Below, piece by piece: positions 40,787-48,971 of a stretch of DNA of 64,000 bases; positions within the stretch are counted from its first letter, which is position 1; each line of letters begins with the position of its first letter. A program made the translations under genes and the position numbers. A model generated the notes under the pieces. That model was not told the origin of the DNA. It made no database searches and saw only the letters and a list, made by a program, of their open reading frames with translations. Source of the stretch: Cellulomonas hominis (GTDB taxonomy: Bacteria; Actinomycetota; Actinomycetes; Actinomycetales; Cellulomonadaceae); NCBI RefSeq assembly GCF_901521055.1, contig NZ_CABEGA010000018.1, positions 1-64,000 of the forward strand, read 5' to 3'.

Positions 40787-42022
40787 TCAGCCGGTCGGCC
40801 CCGCGAGCCGGCGCCGCAGGAGGTCCCGCTCCGCCTCGTTCCCGGTGCGGGCGATCGCGGCGGCGTACGCCTCGGCCGCCTCCGCGTGCCGGCCGAGGCG
40901 CCGCAGGAGGTCGGCGCGCACGGCGTGCAGGACGTGCAGCCGGTCCAGGTCGAGCGCGTCCACGAGCGGCAGCGCGGCGCCGGGTCCCTCGACCTCCGCC
41001 AGGGCGACCGCCCGGTTCAGCGCGACGACCGGGGACGGCGCCAGCACCATCAGGTGGTCGTACAGCGCGAGCACCTGCCGCCAGTCGGTCGCGTCGGCCG
41101 TGGGCGCGGAGCTGTGCACCGCGGCGATCGCCGCCTGCACCTGGTACGGGCCGGGCCGGCCCCGCCGCAGGCACTGCCGGACCAGCGCGCGGCCCTCCGC
41201 GGTGAGAGCCGGGTCCCACCGCGACCGGTCCTGGTCGCCAAGCGGGACGAGCTCACCGGCCGGGGTGGTGCGGGCCGGGCGGCGGGCCTCGGTGAGCAGC
41301 ATGAGGGCGAGGAGCCCCCGCACCTCCGGCTCGTCGGGCATGAGGTCGAGCAGCAGCCGCCCGAGGCGCATCGCCTCGGCGCAGAGGTCGTCCCGGACGA
41401 GCGCCGTGCCCGTGGACGCCGTGTACCCCTCCGTGAACACGAGGTACACCACGGCCAGCACCGCCCGCAGCCGGTCGGGCAGCTCGTCGGCCTCGGGCAC
41501 CCGGTACGGGATGTGCGCGTCGCGGATCTTGCCCTTGGCCCGCACCAGGCGCTGCGCCATGGTCGCCTCGGGGACCAGGAACGCCCGGGCGATCTCGCCC
41601 GTGCTCAGGCCCCCGAGCAGCCGCAGCGTGAGCGCGACCTGCGCCGCCGGGGCGAGCGCCGGGTGGCAGCAGGTGAAGATCAGCCGCAGCCGGTCGTCCG
41701 GCACGGCGTCGTCGGCCGCGAGGGCGTCCACCTCCTGCGGCGACGGCTGGTGCAGCAGGGCGGCGTCGGCGTGCCGGCGCCCGCCCACCGCCTCCCGGCG
41801 CAGCCGGTCCAGCGCCCGGCGGCGGGCCGTCGTGACGATCCAGCCGGCCGGGCTCGGGGGGAGCCCGCTCGACGGCCAGCGCCGGACCGCCTCGACGAAG
41901 GCGTCCTGCACCGACTCCTCCGCCAGGTCGAGGTCGCCGAACGCCCGCGTCAGCGTGGCGACCGCGCGCCCGTGCACGTCCCGGAACACGGCCTCGACCT
42001 CGGCGAGCGGGACTCCCCCCAC
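40787..42022 (-). CDS. ECF sigma factor with C-terminal TPR-like region (ECF42 type)
   Basis: 411 aa, much longer than a plain ECF factor. Sigma region 2 (~5-70: [35 protein letters not shown]) and region 4 (~115-170: [29 protein letters not shown]) are followed by ~240 helical residues with TPR-like repeats, as in the ECF42 group. These are linked to an adjacent YCII/DGPF gene rather than an anti-sigma factor, as here. GTG 42022 is 6 nt downstream of the YCII stop, so the pair is an operon. The signal is unknown. Confidence 0.87.
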   Translation of the reverse strand: MGGVPLAEVEAVFRDVHGRAVATLTRAFGDLDLAEESVQDAFVEAVRRWPSSGLPPSPAGWIVTTARRRALDRLRREAVGGRRHADAALLHQPSPQEVDALAADDAVPDDRLRLIFTCCHPALAPAAQVALTLRLLGGLSTGEIARAFLVPEATMAQRLVRAKGKIRDAHIPYRVPEADELPDRLRAVLAVVYLVFTEGYTASTGTALVRDDLCAEAMRLGRLLLDLMPDEPEVRGLLALMLLTEARRPARTTPAGELVPLGDQDRSRWDPALTAEGRALVRQCLRRGRPGPYQVQAAIAAVHSSAPTADATDWRQVLALYDHLMVLAPSPVVALNRAVALAEVEGPGAALPLVDALDLDRLHVLHAVRADLLRRLGRHAEAAEAYAAAIARTGNEAERDLLRRRLAGPTG

Positions 42023-42027
42023 GGGCC

Positions 42028-42381
42028 TCAGCCCCGCCCGTCGTGCCGGAACGGGCGGACCTCGACGGGCAGCCCCGCCGCCTCCGTGAGGCGGCGGCCC
42101 CAGCCGAGGGCGGCGTCGAGGTCGTCGACGGCGATCACGGTGAACCCGCCGAGGTGCTCCTTGCCCTCCAGGAACGGGCCGTCGGTCACGAGGACCTCGC
42201 CGTCCTGCGGCCGGAGCACGGTGGAGGAGCCGGGCTGGTGCAGCCCGCCCGCGAACAGCCACACCCCCGCGTCGCGCATCTCGGCGTCCAGGGCGCCGAC
42301 CCGGTCCATGATCGGCTGGAGCAGCTCCGGCGGCGGCGGCGGACCGACCGGCTCCCACAGGTTGAGGACGTACTGCGGCAT
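42028..42381 (-). CDS. YCII/DGPF domain protein
   Basis: 117 aa. A YCII-type ferredoxin-like fold with the DGPF motif ([16 protein letters not shown]) and a conserved His/Asp set. It is the usual partner of ECF42 sigma factors, and the fold may act in sensing or in binding the sigma TPR extension; no enzymatic activity is proven. ATG 42381 has a strong GGAGG 6 nt upstream, unlike most leaderless neighbours. First gene of the two-gene sigma operon. Confidence 0.87.
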   Translation of the reverse strand: MPQYVLNLWEPVGPPPPPELLQPIMDRVGALDAEMRDAGVWLFAGGLHQPGSSTVLRPQDGEVLVTDGPFLEGKEHLGGFTVIAVDDLDAALGWGRRLTEAAGLPVEVRPFRHDGRG

Positions 42382-42551
42382 GGCGCACCTCCGAGGTGAC
42401 GGAGCCGGCCCCCGTGGCCGGCGCTCACCCTCTGCACGAACGATGCGCCCCCGGATCGACACCGCGGAAGGCCCGGTCGGCACCGAAATCCGTTGCCCCC
42501 GCCCCGGGCGCCGCCCTAGCGTCGCCGGCACCGCCCCTGGGAAGGACCCGC

Positions 42552-43430
42552 GTGCCCGCGCCGGACGTACCGCCGATCGACACCGCCCTCGTGCGACGAC
42601 TCGTCGACGCGCAGCTGCCCCGCTGGAGCGGCCTGCCGGTCCGCCCGGTGGACGTCGACGGCTGGGACAACCGCACCTTCCGGCTGGGGGACGACCTCGC
42701 GGTGCGGCTGCCGAGCGGACCCGGTTACGCGGACCAGGTCGGCAAGGAGGTCACCCACCTCCCGACCCTGGCCGCCGCGCTCGGCCTGCCCGTGCCGGAG
42801 GTGGTCGCCGTCGGGCAGCCCGGCGCGGGGTACCCGTTCGCGTGGACGGTGCGCCGGTGGATCGACGGGGACGTGGTCCGCGACCTCCCGGGGCTCGACC
42901 GGGCGGCGCTCGCGGCCGACGTCGCGGGCTTTCTGCACGAGCTGTGGGCGGTCGACCCCGCGTCCGGCCCTCCGGCGGGCGCGCACAGCCAGGGGCGCGG
43001 TGCGCCGCCGGACCGGTGGGGCGCCGAGGTGGAGCAGGCGCTCGAGCGGCTGGCCGGGCGGGTGGACGCCGACCGGGCGGCGGGCCTGTGGCGTGACGCC
43101 ACCGACGCGCGGCACGACGGCCCAGCGGTCTGGTTCCACGGCGACGTCGCGGTCGGCAACCTGCTCGCGCGGGACGGGCGCCTGTCGGCGGTCATCGACT
43201 TCGGCTGCTGCGGCGTCGGCGACCCGGCGTGCGACCTCGTGCTGGCGTGGACCACCTTCGACGACGACGCGCGCCGGCTGTTCCGCACCGCGACCGGGGC
43301 GGACGACGGCACGTGGGCCCGGGCGGCCGGCTGGGCGTTGTGGAAGGCCCTCATCACCCTGGGCGACGACGACCCCGTGCGGGACGCCGAGGCGCGGGCG
43401 ACGCTGGCCCGGCTCCGCGTGCTGGCGTGA
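42552..43430 (+). CDS. Aminoglycoside phosphotransferase (APH) family kinase
   Basis: 292 aa. Protein-kinase-like fold with catalytic loop WFHGDVAVGNLLAR and metal-binding VIDFGCCGVGDPACDL. The N-terminal nucleotide lobe starts with WDNRTFRLGDDLAVRLP. Members phosphorylate antibiotics or small metabolites; chromosomal homologues in actinobacteria are mostly of unknown substrate. GTG 42552 has GGGAAGGA upstream, and TAGCGT about 40 bp upstream is a probable -10. The nucleotidyltransferase gene follows after 13 bp, so the pair forms an operon of two drug-modifying-enzyme folds. Confidence 0.85.
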   Translation: MPAPDVPPIDTALVRRLVDAQLPRWSGLPVRPVDVDGWDNRTFRLGDDLAVRLPSGPGYADQVGKEVTHLPTLAAALGLPVPEVVAVGQPGAGYPFAWTVRRWIDGDVVRDLPGLDRAALAADVAGFLHELWAVDPASGPPAGAHSQGRGAPPDRWGAEVEQALERLAGRVDADRAAGLWRDATDARHDGPAVWFHGDVAVGNLLARDGRLSAVIDFGCCGVGDPACDLVLAWTTFDDDARRLFRTATGADDGTWARAAGWALWKALITLGDDDPVRDAEARATLARLRVLA

Positions 43431-43443
43431 GAGGGGAGCACCG

Positions 43444-44229
43444 ATGACCGACGAGGGCTTCCTCGACCGCCTCGCCGACCCGCTCGCCGCGCTCCCCGGC
43501 GTGCGGGCGGTCACGCTCGGCGGCTCGCGCGCGCAGGGCACGGCCCGGCCGGACAGCGACTGGGACGTGGCGGTGTACTACCGCGGGTCGTTCGCGCCGC
43601 AGCGGCTCCGGGACCTGGGCTGGCCGGGGGAGGTGTCGGAGGTCGGCGGCTGGGGCGGCGGGGTGTTCAACGGCGGCGCGTGGCTCGAGGTCGAGGGCCG
43701 GCGGGTCGACGTGCACTACCGGGACCTCGACGTGGTCGAGCGCGAGGTGGCGCGCGCCCGGCGCGGGGAGGTCGCGGTCGAGCCGCTGATGTTCCACCTC
43801 GCGGGGATCCCGGCGTACCTGGTCGTGGCCGAGCTCGCGACGCACCGGGTGCTGCGGGGCGCGCCGCCGGTCGTCGACGCCTACCCGGAGGCCCTGCGCC
43901 GCGCCGCCCCGCCGGTGTGGCAGGGCCGCGCGGAGGCGCACCTCGCGTACGCCCGCGACACGCACGCCCGGCACGGACGTCTCACGCCGTGCCTGGGCCT
44001 GCTGGCGGTCGCGGCCAGCGAGTACGCGCACGCGGTGCTGGCCGCCCGGGGCGAGTGGGTCACCAACGACAAGCGGCTGCTCACGGCCGCCGGTCTCGGG
44101 CCGGTGGACGCGGTGGTGGCGCGGGCCGGCACCGCTCCGGGGGCGCTCGTGGACGCGGTCGACGCCGTCCGCGACCTGGGCCGCTCGACGCTCGCCGGGG
44201 CGGTCGCGGCGGGGCCCGACGGGGCGTGA
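43444..44229 (+). CDS. Nucleotidyltransferase-domain protein
   Basis: 261 aa. Pol-beta-type nucleotidyltransferase motif GGSRAQGTARPDSDWDVAVYY at residues ~23-43 with the two catalytic Asp (DSDWD), and a third acidic residue in RVDVHYRD. The C-terminal half is helical, like kanamycin nucleotidyltransferase-type proteins. Substrate unknown; being cotranscribed with an APH-type kinase hints at small-molecule or antibiotic modification, but no resistance is implied. ATG 43444 has GAGGGGAG upstream. Confidence 0.82.
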   Translation: MTDEGFLDRLADPLAALPGVRAVTLGGSRAQGTARPDSDWDVAVYYRGSFAPQRLRDLGWPGEVSEVGGWGGGVFNGGAWLEVEGRRVDVHYRDLDVVEREVARARRGEVAVEPLMFHLAGIPAYLVVAELATHRVLRGAPPVVDAYPEALRRAAPPVWQGRAEAHLAYARDTHARHGRLTPCLGLLAVAASEYAHAVLAARGEWVTNDKRLLTAAGLGPVDAVVARAGTAPGALVDAVDAVRDLGRSTLAGAVAAGPDGA

Positions 44230-44312
44230 ATCCCGACCGACCGGTCACCGTGCGCAGGTTCACAGGCGCCGCGTCGTCCGCCCGGGCCGCCGAGGACCTA
44301 GAATCACTGCTC

Positions 44313-45017
44313 GTGAGCACCCAGGACGCGACGCCGAGCACGCCGTCGAGCAGCGAGCCGCAGGCCGCCGACACCACCCTCGACCTCGACATCCCGCACA
44401 ACCGCGCGGCCGAGAAGGCCCCCGAGACCGGCGCGAAGCCGGCCCGGCGCGCGGTCGTGGCGGAGGACGAGGCCCTCATCCGCATGGACGTCGTCGAGAC
44501 GCTGCGCGAGGCGGGCTTCGACGTCGTGGGCGAGGCGGGTGACGGCGAGCGCGCCGTGGAGCTCGCGACCGAGCTCAAGCCGGACGTCGTCGTCATGGAC
44601 GTGAAGATGCCCGTGCTCGACGGCATCTCCGCCGCGGAGCGCATCGCCAAGGCGCACCTCGCGCCGGTCGTGCTGCTGACCGCGTTCTCGCAGACCGAGC
44701 TCGTCGAGCGCGCCCGCGACGCGGGTGCCATGGCGTACGTCGTCAAGCCGTTCAGCCCGTCCGACCTGCTGCCGGCGGTGGAGATCGCGATCTCCCGCTA
44801 CGCGCAGATCACCGCGCTGGAGTCCGAGGTCGCCGACCTCGCCGAGCGCTTCGAGACCCGCAAGCGCGTCGACCGCGCCAAGGGCCTGCTCATGACGAAG
44901 ATGGGCCTGACGGAGCCCGAGTCGTTCCGCTGGATCCAGAAGACGTCGATGGACCGCCGCCTCACCATGCGCGAGGTCGCGGACGCCGTGATCGACCAGG
45001 TCGGCGGCGCCTCCTGA
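44313..45017 (+). CDS. pdtaR: ANTAR response regulator PdtaR
   Basis: 234 aa. An N-terminal ~45-residue unstructured tail is followed by a receiver domain with acidic pocket VAEDEAL, phosphoacceptor Asp96 (VVMDVKMP) and Lys in VVKPFSP. The ANTAR RNA-binding domain (RKRVDRAKGLLMTKMGL, then MREVADAVI) is at the C terminus. It is the partner of PdtaS kinase in actinobacteria and acts by transcription antitermination at paired RNA hairpins. The kinase is not in this window. GTG 44313 has TAGAAT at 44299-44304, 8 nt upstream, with no Shine-Dalgarno: leaderless. Confidence 0.93.
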   Translation: MSTQDATPSTPSSSEPQAADTTLDLDIPHNRAAEKAPETGAKPARRAVVAEDEALIRMDVVETLREAGFDVVGEAGDGERAVELATELKPDVVVMDVKMPVLDGISAAERIAKAHLAPVVLLTAFSQTELVERARDAGAMAYVVKPFSPSDLLPAVEIAISRYAQITALESEVADLAERFETRKRVDRAKGLLMTKMGLTEPESFRWIQKTSMDRRLTMREVADAVIDQVGGAS

Positions 45018-45042
45018 CGCCTGCCGCGTCCTGACTGCTCAC

Positions 45043-45078
45043 CGAGGCCCGGTCCACCGCGTGGTGGACCGGGCCTCG
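45043..45078 (+). terminator. pdtaR terminator
   Basis: Perfect 16-bp stem (45043-45058 with 45063-45078) around the loop GCGT, 26 bp after the pdtaR stop. GC-rich and without a T tract, as is common in this genome. Confidence 0.8.
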
Positions 45079-45274
45079 TGCTGTGCGCGGACCGCGCGGG
45101 GACGGGGCGCGGACGGCGCGGGCGCGGGCGAATCGGTTCGAAAGTCACAGATCGGCAACAACTGGTCCGTGAGACGAGATCGACACATGTTGGACACACG
45201 CGGCGATTACGGTCACGCCACATCGACCGGCCGGGGCTCCCCGCCGGCAGTACTCATCGACAGGAGTACCACGC

Positions 45275-46540
45275 ATGACTCGTACGACACATGCCGTCCA
45301 GGCGGCAGCCCTCGCCGGTGCCGTCGCGCTCGTGCTCACCGCGTGCAGCGGCTCGGACGACGGCGGTTCCGGCAGCGAGGAGTCCGCGGGCGGCGGCGAC
45401 ACCAGCCCGCTGGTCCTCGGCACGCTGCTCCCGCAGACCGGCACGCTCGCCTACCTCGGCCCGCCCGAGATCGCGGGCGTCGACCTCGCGGTCGAGGAGA
45501 TCAACGAGGCGGGCGGTGTCCTCGGCAACGACGTCGAGGTCGTGCACGCCGACTCCTCCGACGCCGACCACGCCGAGGTCGCCACCCAGTCGGTGACGGA
45601 CCTGCTGAGCCAGGACGTCCAGGTCATCATCGGTGCGGCGTCCTCCTCGGTGACGCTCAACGTGATCGACGACGTCACGGGCGCCGAGGTCGTGCAGATC
45701 TCGCCGGCCAACACGGCCACCTCGCTGTCCGGCTACTCGGACTTCTACTTCCGCACCGCCCCGCCGGACACGGTCCAGGGCGCCGCGCTCGGCAACCTGA
45801 TCACGGGCGACGGCCACTCCAACATCGGGGTCCTGGTCTTCAACGACGACTACGGCACCTCGCTGCGCGACGTCGTGAAGTCCACGGTCGAGGAGGCCGG
45901 GGCGACGATCGTCTACGGCAACGAGGGCGAGGAGTTCGACCCGGCCGCGTCCAGCTTCGCGACCGACGTCACCGCGCTCACCGCCACCAACCCCGACGCC
46001 GTCGTGGTCCTGGCCTTCGAGCAGACCAAGCAGATCATCCCCGAGCTCGTCGCCGCCGGCGTCGACCCGGCCACGATCTACATGGTCGACGGCAACACGG
46101 CGGACTACTCGGCCGACTTCCAGCCCGGCACGCTCGAGGGCGCCCAGGGCACCATCCCGGGCGCGTTCCCGAGCGACGAGTTCCAGGAGCGCCTGAAGGG
46201 CGTCAACCCGGACCTCACCGACTACGCCTACGGCCCGGAGTCGTACGACGCGACCATCCTGGCGGCCCTCGCGGCGATCAAGGGCGGCGGCACCGACGGC
46301 CCGACCATCCAGGCCAACCTGGCGGCGGTCTCCGGCGCCGACGGCGGCGAGGAGTGCACCACGTTCGCCGACTGCGCCGAGCTGCTCGACGCGGGTGACG
46401 ACATCCAGTACGTCGGCCAGGCCGGCATCGGCCCGTTCAACGAGGACAACGACCCGTCGTCCGCGTTCATCGGCGTCTACAAGTACGGCACCGACAACAA
46501 GAACGTCTGGGTGAAGGCGGTCGAGGGCTCGGTCGACTGA
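45275..46540 (+). CDS. livJ: Branched-chain amino-acid ABC transporter substrate-binding lipoprotein
   Basis: 421 aa. A lipoprotein signal peptide ends in the lipobox LTAC, with Cys24 as the lipidated residue, followed by a Ser/Gly/Asp-rich tether. The mature part is a type I periplasmic-binding fold of the Leu/Ile/Val family (LVLGTLLPQTGTLAYLGPPE, GVDLAVEEINEAGGVLG). It presents substrate at the outer membrane face to the LivHM permease encoded 3-7 kb away on the other strand. ATG 45275 has AGGAG 9 nt upstream. Specificity is inferred from family; amides or urea are alternatives. Confidence 0.92.
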   Translation: MTRTTHAVQAAALAGAVALVLTACSGSDDGGSGSEESAGGGDTSPLVLGTLLPQTGTLAYLGPPEIAGVDLAVEEINEAGGVLGNDVEVVHADSSDADHAEVATQSVTDLLSQDVQVIIGAASSSVTLNVIDDVTGAEVVQISPANTATSLSGYSDFYFRTAPPDTVQGAALGNLITGDGHSNIGVLVFNDDYGTSLRDVVKSTVEEAGATIVYGNEGEEFDPAASSFATDVTALTATNPDAVVVLAFEQTKQIIPELVAAGVDPATIYMVDGNTADYSADFQPGTLEGAQGTIPGAFPSDEFQERLKGVNPDLTDYAYGPESYDATILAALAAIKGGGTDGPTIQANLAAVSGADGGEECTTFADCAELLDAGDDIQYVGQAGIGPFNEDNDPSSAFIGVYKYGTDNKNVWVKAVEGSVD

Positions 46541-46556
46541 TCCCTGAGCACCACCG

Positions 46557-46592
46557 GCGGGCCCGGGACGCGCACATGCGTCCCGGGCCCGC
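46557..46592 (+). terminator. livJ terminator
   Basis: Perfect 15-bp stem (46557-46571 with 46578-46592) around a 6-nt loop, 16 bp after the livJ stop. It separates livJ from the kinase gene. Confidence 0.8.
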
Positions 46593-46644
46593 TGCCGTGC
46601 GCGTAGCATCGCGGCGCACCGACGTCGACGAGGAGGGCCAGCAC

Positions 46645-47301
46645 GTGCAGCACGGGACCGGGACGGGAGCGACGGCGCAGCCCGTCGTGCAGCAGCTGGA
46701 CGAGCTCGTGGCGCGGGCACGGCGGCTCGCGGACGACGGCGAGCGGCGGCTGCTCGGCATCGCGGGCGCCCCGGGCGGGGGCAAGTCGACCGTCGCCTCC
46801 GCGCTCGTGGCCGCGCTCGGCGCCCAGGCGGTCCTGGTGCCGATGGACGGGTTCCATCTCGCGAACGCCGAGCTGCGCCGGCTGGGCCGCGCGGACCGCA
46901 AGGGCGCGCCCGACACGTTCGACGCGGCCGGCTACACCGCGCTGCTGCGCCGGCTCCGCGCCCGCGGACCGGAGGTGGTCTACGCCCCGACCTTCGACCG
47001 GCACCTCGAGGAGTCCGTCGCGGGGGCCGTGCCCGTCCCGGCGGAGGTGCCGCTCGTCGTCACGGAGGGCAACTACCTGCTGCACGACGGCCACGGGTGG
47101 GCGCCGGTGCGCGCGGAGCTCGACGAGGTCTGGTTCGTCGACGTCGACGACGACCTGCGCGTCGAGCGGTTGATCGCGCGGCACGTCGAGCACGGCCGGA
47201 CCCCCGAGGCGGCCCGGGAGTGGGTGCTCCGCTCGGACGAGGCGAACGCCCGGCTCGTCGCCGCGACGCGCGAGCGTGCCGACCTGGTCGTGCGGCTCTA
47301 G
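46645..47301 (+). CDS. Uridine-kinase-like nucleoside/sugar kinase family protein
   Basis: 218 aa P-loop kinase. Walker A is GIAGAPGGGKST near residue 40. VPMDGFHLANAEL with DRKGAPDTFD follows, as in the phosphoribulokinase/uridine/pantothenate-kinase superfamily, and VVTEGNYLL and a lid region with HGRTPEAAREWV complete it. It resembles the YggC-type group whose substrate is uncertain (fructose and nucleosides have been suggested). GTG 46645 has AGGAGGG upstream, which decides it over a frame opening inside the livJ terminator. Confidence 0.82.
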   Translation: MQHGTGTGATAQPVVQQLDELVARARRLADDGERRLLGIAGAPGGGKSTVASALVAALGAQAVLVPMDGFHLANAELRRLGRADRKGAPDTFDAAGYTALLRRLRARGPEVVYAPTFDRHLEESVAGAVPVPAEVPLVVTEGNYLLHDGHGWAPVRAELDEVWFVDVDDDLRVERLIARHVEHGRTPEAAREWVLRSDEANARLVAATRERADLVVRL

Positions 47302-47351
47302 GGGGCGCCCGGGCCTTCCCGTGCGTCGGTGCCCTGCCCTAGCGTCGGTGC

Positions 47352-47729
47352 ATGGACCTTCGACTGGAGCTCGTGCAGGTGCCCGTCTCCGACGTGGACC
47401 GGGCCAAGGACTTCTACACGCAGCGCGCCGGCTTCGTGCTCGACCACGACCACGAGGTCGGCGGCGGCATCCGGTTCGTGCAGCTGACGCCGCCGGGGTC
47501 GCCGGCGTCCATCGCGATCGGCACGGGCATGACGACGATGCCACCGGGCTCCGTCGAGGGTCTGCAGCTCGTGGTCGACGACATCGAGGCAGCGCGCACC
47601 GAGCTCACCGGGCGGGGGCTGGACGTCGGCGACGTGCAGGACTTCGCGTGGGGGCGTTTCCTGTTCTTCGCGGACCCCGACGGGAACCGCTGGGCCGTGC
47701 AGCAGATCGTCCGGGGGGAGCAGGGCTGA
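47352..47729 (+). CDS. VOC (glyoxalase-like) family protein
   Basis: 125 aa single-module vicinal-oxygen-chelate protein: LELVQVPVSDVDRAKDFY start, GLQLVVDDIEAARTEL second half, and FFADPDGNRWAVQQI end, the classic paired beta-alpha-beta pattern. Metal ligands are plausible but the enzyme or binding role is unknown. ATG 47352 has TAGCGT 6 nt upstream, probably leaderless. Its stop overlaps the next ATG by 1 bp (TGATG), so the DUF2277 gene is coupled. Confidence 0.87.
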   Translation: MDLRLELVQVPVSDVDRAKDFYTQRAGFVLDHDHEVGGGIRFVQLTPPGSPASIAIGTGMTTMPPGSVEGLQLVVDDIEAARTELTGRGLDVGDVQDFAWGRFLFFADPDGNRWAVQQIVRGEQG

Positions 47730-48064
47730 TGTGCCGGAACATCACGACGCTGCGGGGGCTCGAGCCGGGCGCCACCGCGGAGGAGATCGAGGCGGCCGCG
47801 CGGCAGTTCGTCCGCAAGGTCAGCGGCGTGCAGTCGACGAGCGCGGCGACCGAGGGACCCGTCGAACGCGCCGTGGCGGAGGTCGCGGACATCGTGACCC
47901 GGCTGCTGGACGAGCTGCCGGAGCGCCGCCGCCCCCCGGCCACCGTCCCGCCGCTGCGCCGCCCGGAGGTCCGTGCCCGCCTGGGCCTCGACGCCTTCGA
48001 CCACGACCACGAGCACCCGCACGACCACGAGCACCCGCACGACCACGAGCACGCGCACGCGTGA
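47729..48064 (+). CDS. DUF2277 protein with histidine-rich tail
   Basis: 111 aa. Residues 1-75 match DUF2277 (MCRNITTLRGLEP, FVRKVSGVQ), a small helical family of unknown function. The C terminus is a run of His, Asp and Glu built from DHEHPH units, encoded by an 18-bp tandem repeat. The tail looks like a metal-binding or metal-buffering extension (Ni, Zn or Cu), which is inference. The start ATG overlaps the VOC stop by 1 bp. It converges on livF through a nested inverted-repeat terminator. Confidence 0.85.
   Translation: MCRNITTLRGLEPGATAEEIEAAARQFVRKVSGVQSTSAATEGPVERAVAEVADIVTRLLDELPERRRPPATVPPLRRPEVRARLGLDAFDHDHEHPHDHEHPHDHEHAHA
48005..48058 (+). repeat. 18-bp tandem repeat encoding DHEHPH
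   Basis: Copies at 48005-48022 and 48023-48040 are identical, and 48041-48058 differs by two bases. The repeat length of 6 codons keeps frame, so changes in copy number would lengthen or shorten the His tail without disrupting the gene. Confidence 0.9.
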
Positions 48065-48138
48065 GCCGAGGTCGGCACTCCGGTGACGAGGTCGGCACCC
48101 GGCGGTGCCGACCTCAGCAGCAGACTGCCGACCTCGGC
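48065..48138. terminator. Nested inverted repeats between DUF2277 gene and livF
   Basis: Four copies of GAGGTCGGCA or its complement form two nested perfect dyads: outer 48065-48077 with 48126-48138 (13 bp), inner 48088-48099 with 48104-48115 (12 bp, loop CGGC). It starts right after one stop codon and ends 8 bp before the other, so it probably terminates both convergent transcripts. Confidence 0.75.
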
Positions 48139-48146
48139 GGGAGAGG

Positions 48147-48971
48147 TCAGGCCGGGGGAGCCGGCGGGGCGGGCTTCGTGGCCGCCTCGACGTCCGTCGC
48201 CAGGGTGCCGAGGTACAGCTCGATCACCTTCGGGTCGTGCATGAGCTCGCGACCGGGGCCGGAGTAGGCGTTCGAGCCCTGGTCCAGCACGTAGGCGCGG
48301 TCGCAGATCTGCAGGCAGCGCCGGGCGTTCTGCTCGACGATGACGACCGACACCCCGGCCTTGTTGATCTTCCGGGTGCGGATGAACGTCTCGTCCTGCC
48401 GCACGGGGGACAGGCCGGCGGACGGCTCGTCGAGCAGCAGCACGGACGGGTCCATCATGAGCGCGCGCGCCATGGCGACCATCTGCCGCTCGCCGCCCGA
48501 CAGCGACCCCGCGCGCTGCTTGCGGCGCTCCCCGAGCACGGGGAACAGGTCCACGATGAAGTCGAACCGCTCGTTGAACCGCTTCGGGGCCTGGAACAGC
48601 CCCATCTCGAGGTTCTCCTGGATGGACAGCGACGGGAACACGTTGTTGGTCTGCGGGACGAACCCGACGCCGCGGCGCACCAGCGAGTCGGCGCGGTGGT
48701 TGGTGATGTCCTCGCCCTTGAGCACGACGGATCCGCTGCGGATCGTCACGAGCCCGAACAGGGCCTTGAGCAGCGTCGACTTCCCGGCACCGTTCGGGCC
48801 GATGATGCCGACGAGCTCCCCGGGGTGCACCACCAGGTTGCAGTCGTTGAGGATGTTCACGCCCGGCACGTAGCCGGCCACCAGGTCGGTCGCCGCGAGC
48901 AGCGGCTCCCCGGCGGGCGCCCCGCGGTGGACGGTCGAGGGGTCGGACCCCTGCACGGCGGTGCTGCTCAT
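48147..48971 (-). CDS. livF: Branched-chain amino-acid ABC transporter ATPase LivF
   Basis: 274 aa. Walker A GPNGAGKSTLL, Q-loop VPQTNNVFPS, signature LSGGERQM, Walker B VLLLDEPSAGLSP and switch His-equivalent in VVIVEQNARR, as in LivF-type subunits (which carry EQN after Walker B). An N-terminal ~25-residue tail and a C-terminal Ala/Pro tail flank the core. Last gene of livH-livM-livG-livF; its ATG overlaps the livG stop by 4 bp. Confidence 0.94.
   Translation of the reverse strand: MSSTAVQGSDPSTVHRGAPAGEPLLAATDLVAGYVPGVNILNDCNLVVHPGELVGIIGPNGAGKSTLLKALFGLVTIRSGSVVLKGEDITNHRADSLVRRGVGFVPQTNNVFPSLSIQENLEMGLFQAPKRFNERFDFIVDLFPVLGERRKQRAGSLSGGERQMVAMARALMMDPSVLLLDEPSAGLSPVRQDETFIRTRKINKAGVSVVIVEQNARRCLQICDRAYVLDQGSNAYSGPGRELMHDPKVIELYLGTLATDVEAATKPAPPAPPA

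Noticed and set aside
38319-41219. 966-codon minus-strand frame opposite the GGDEF-EAL gene
   Set aside because: The plus strand encodes intact GGDEF and EAL sites; the antisense frame has no domain and overlaps the sigma-factor gene.
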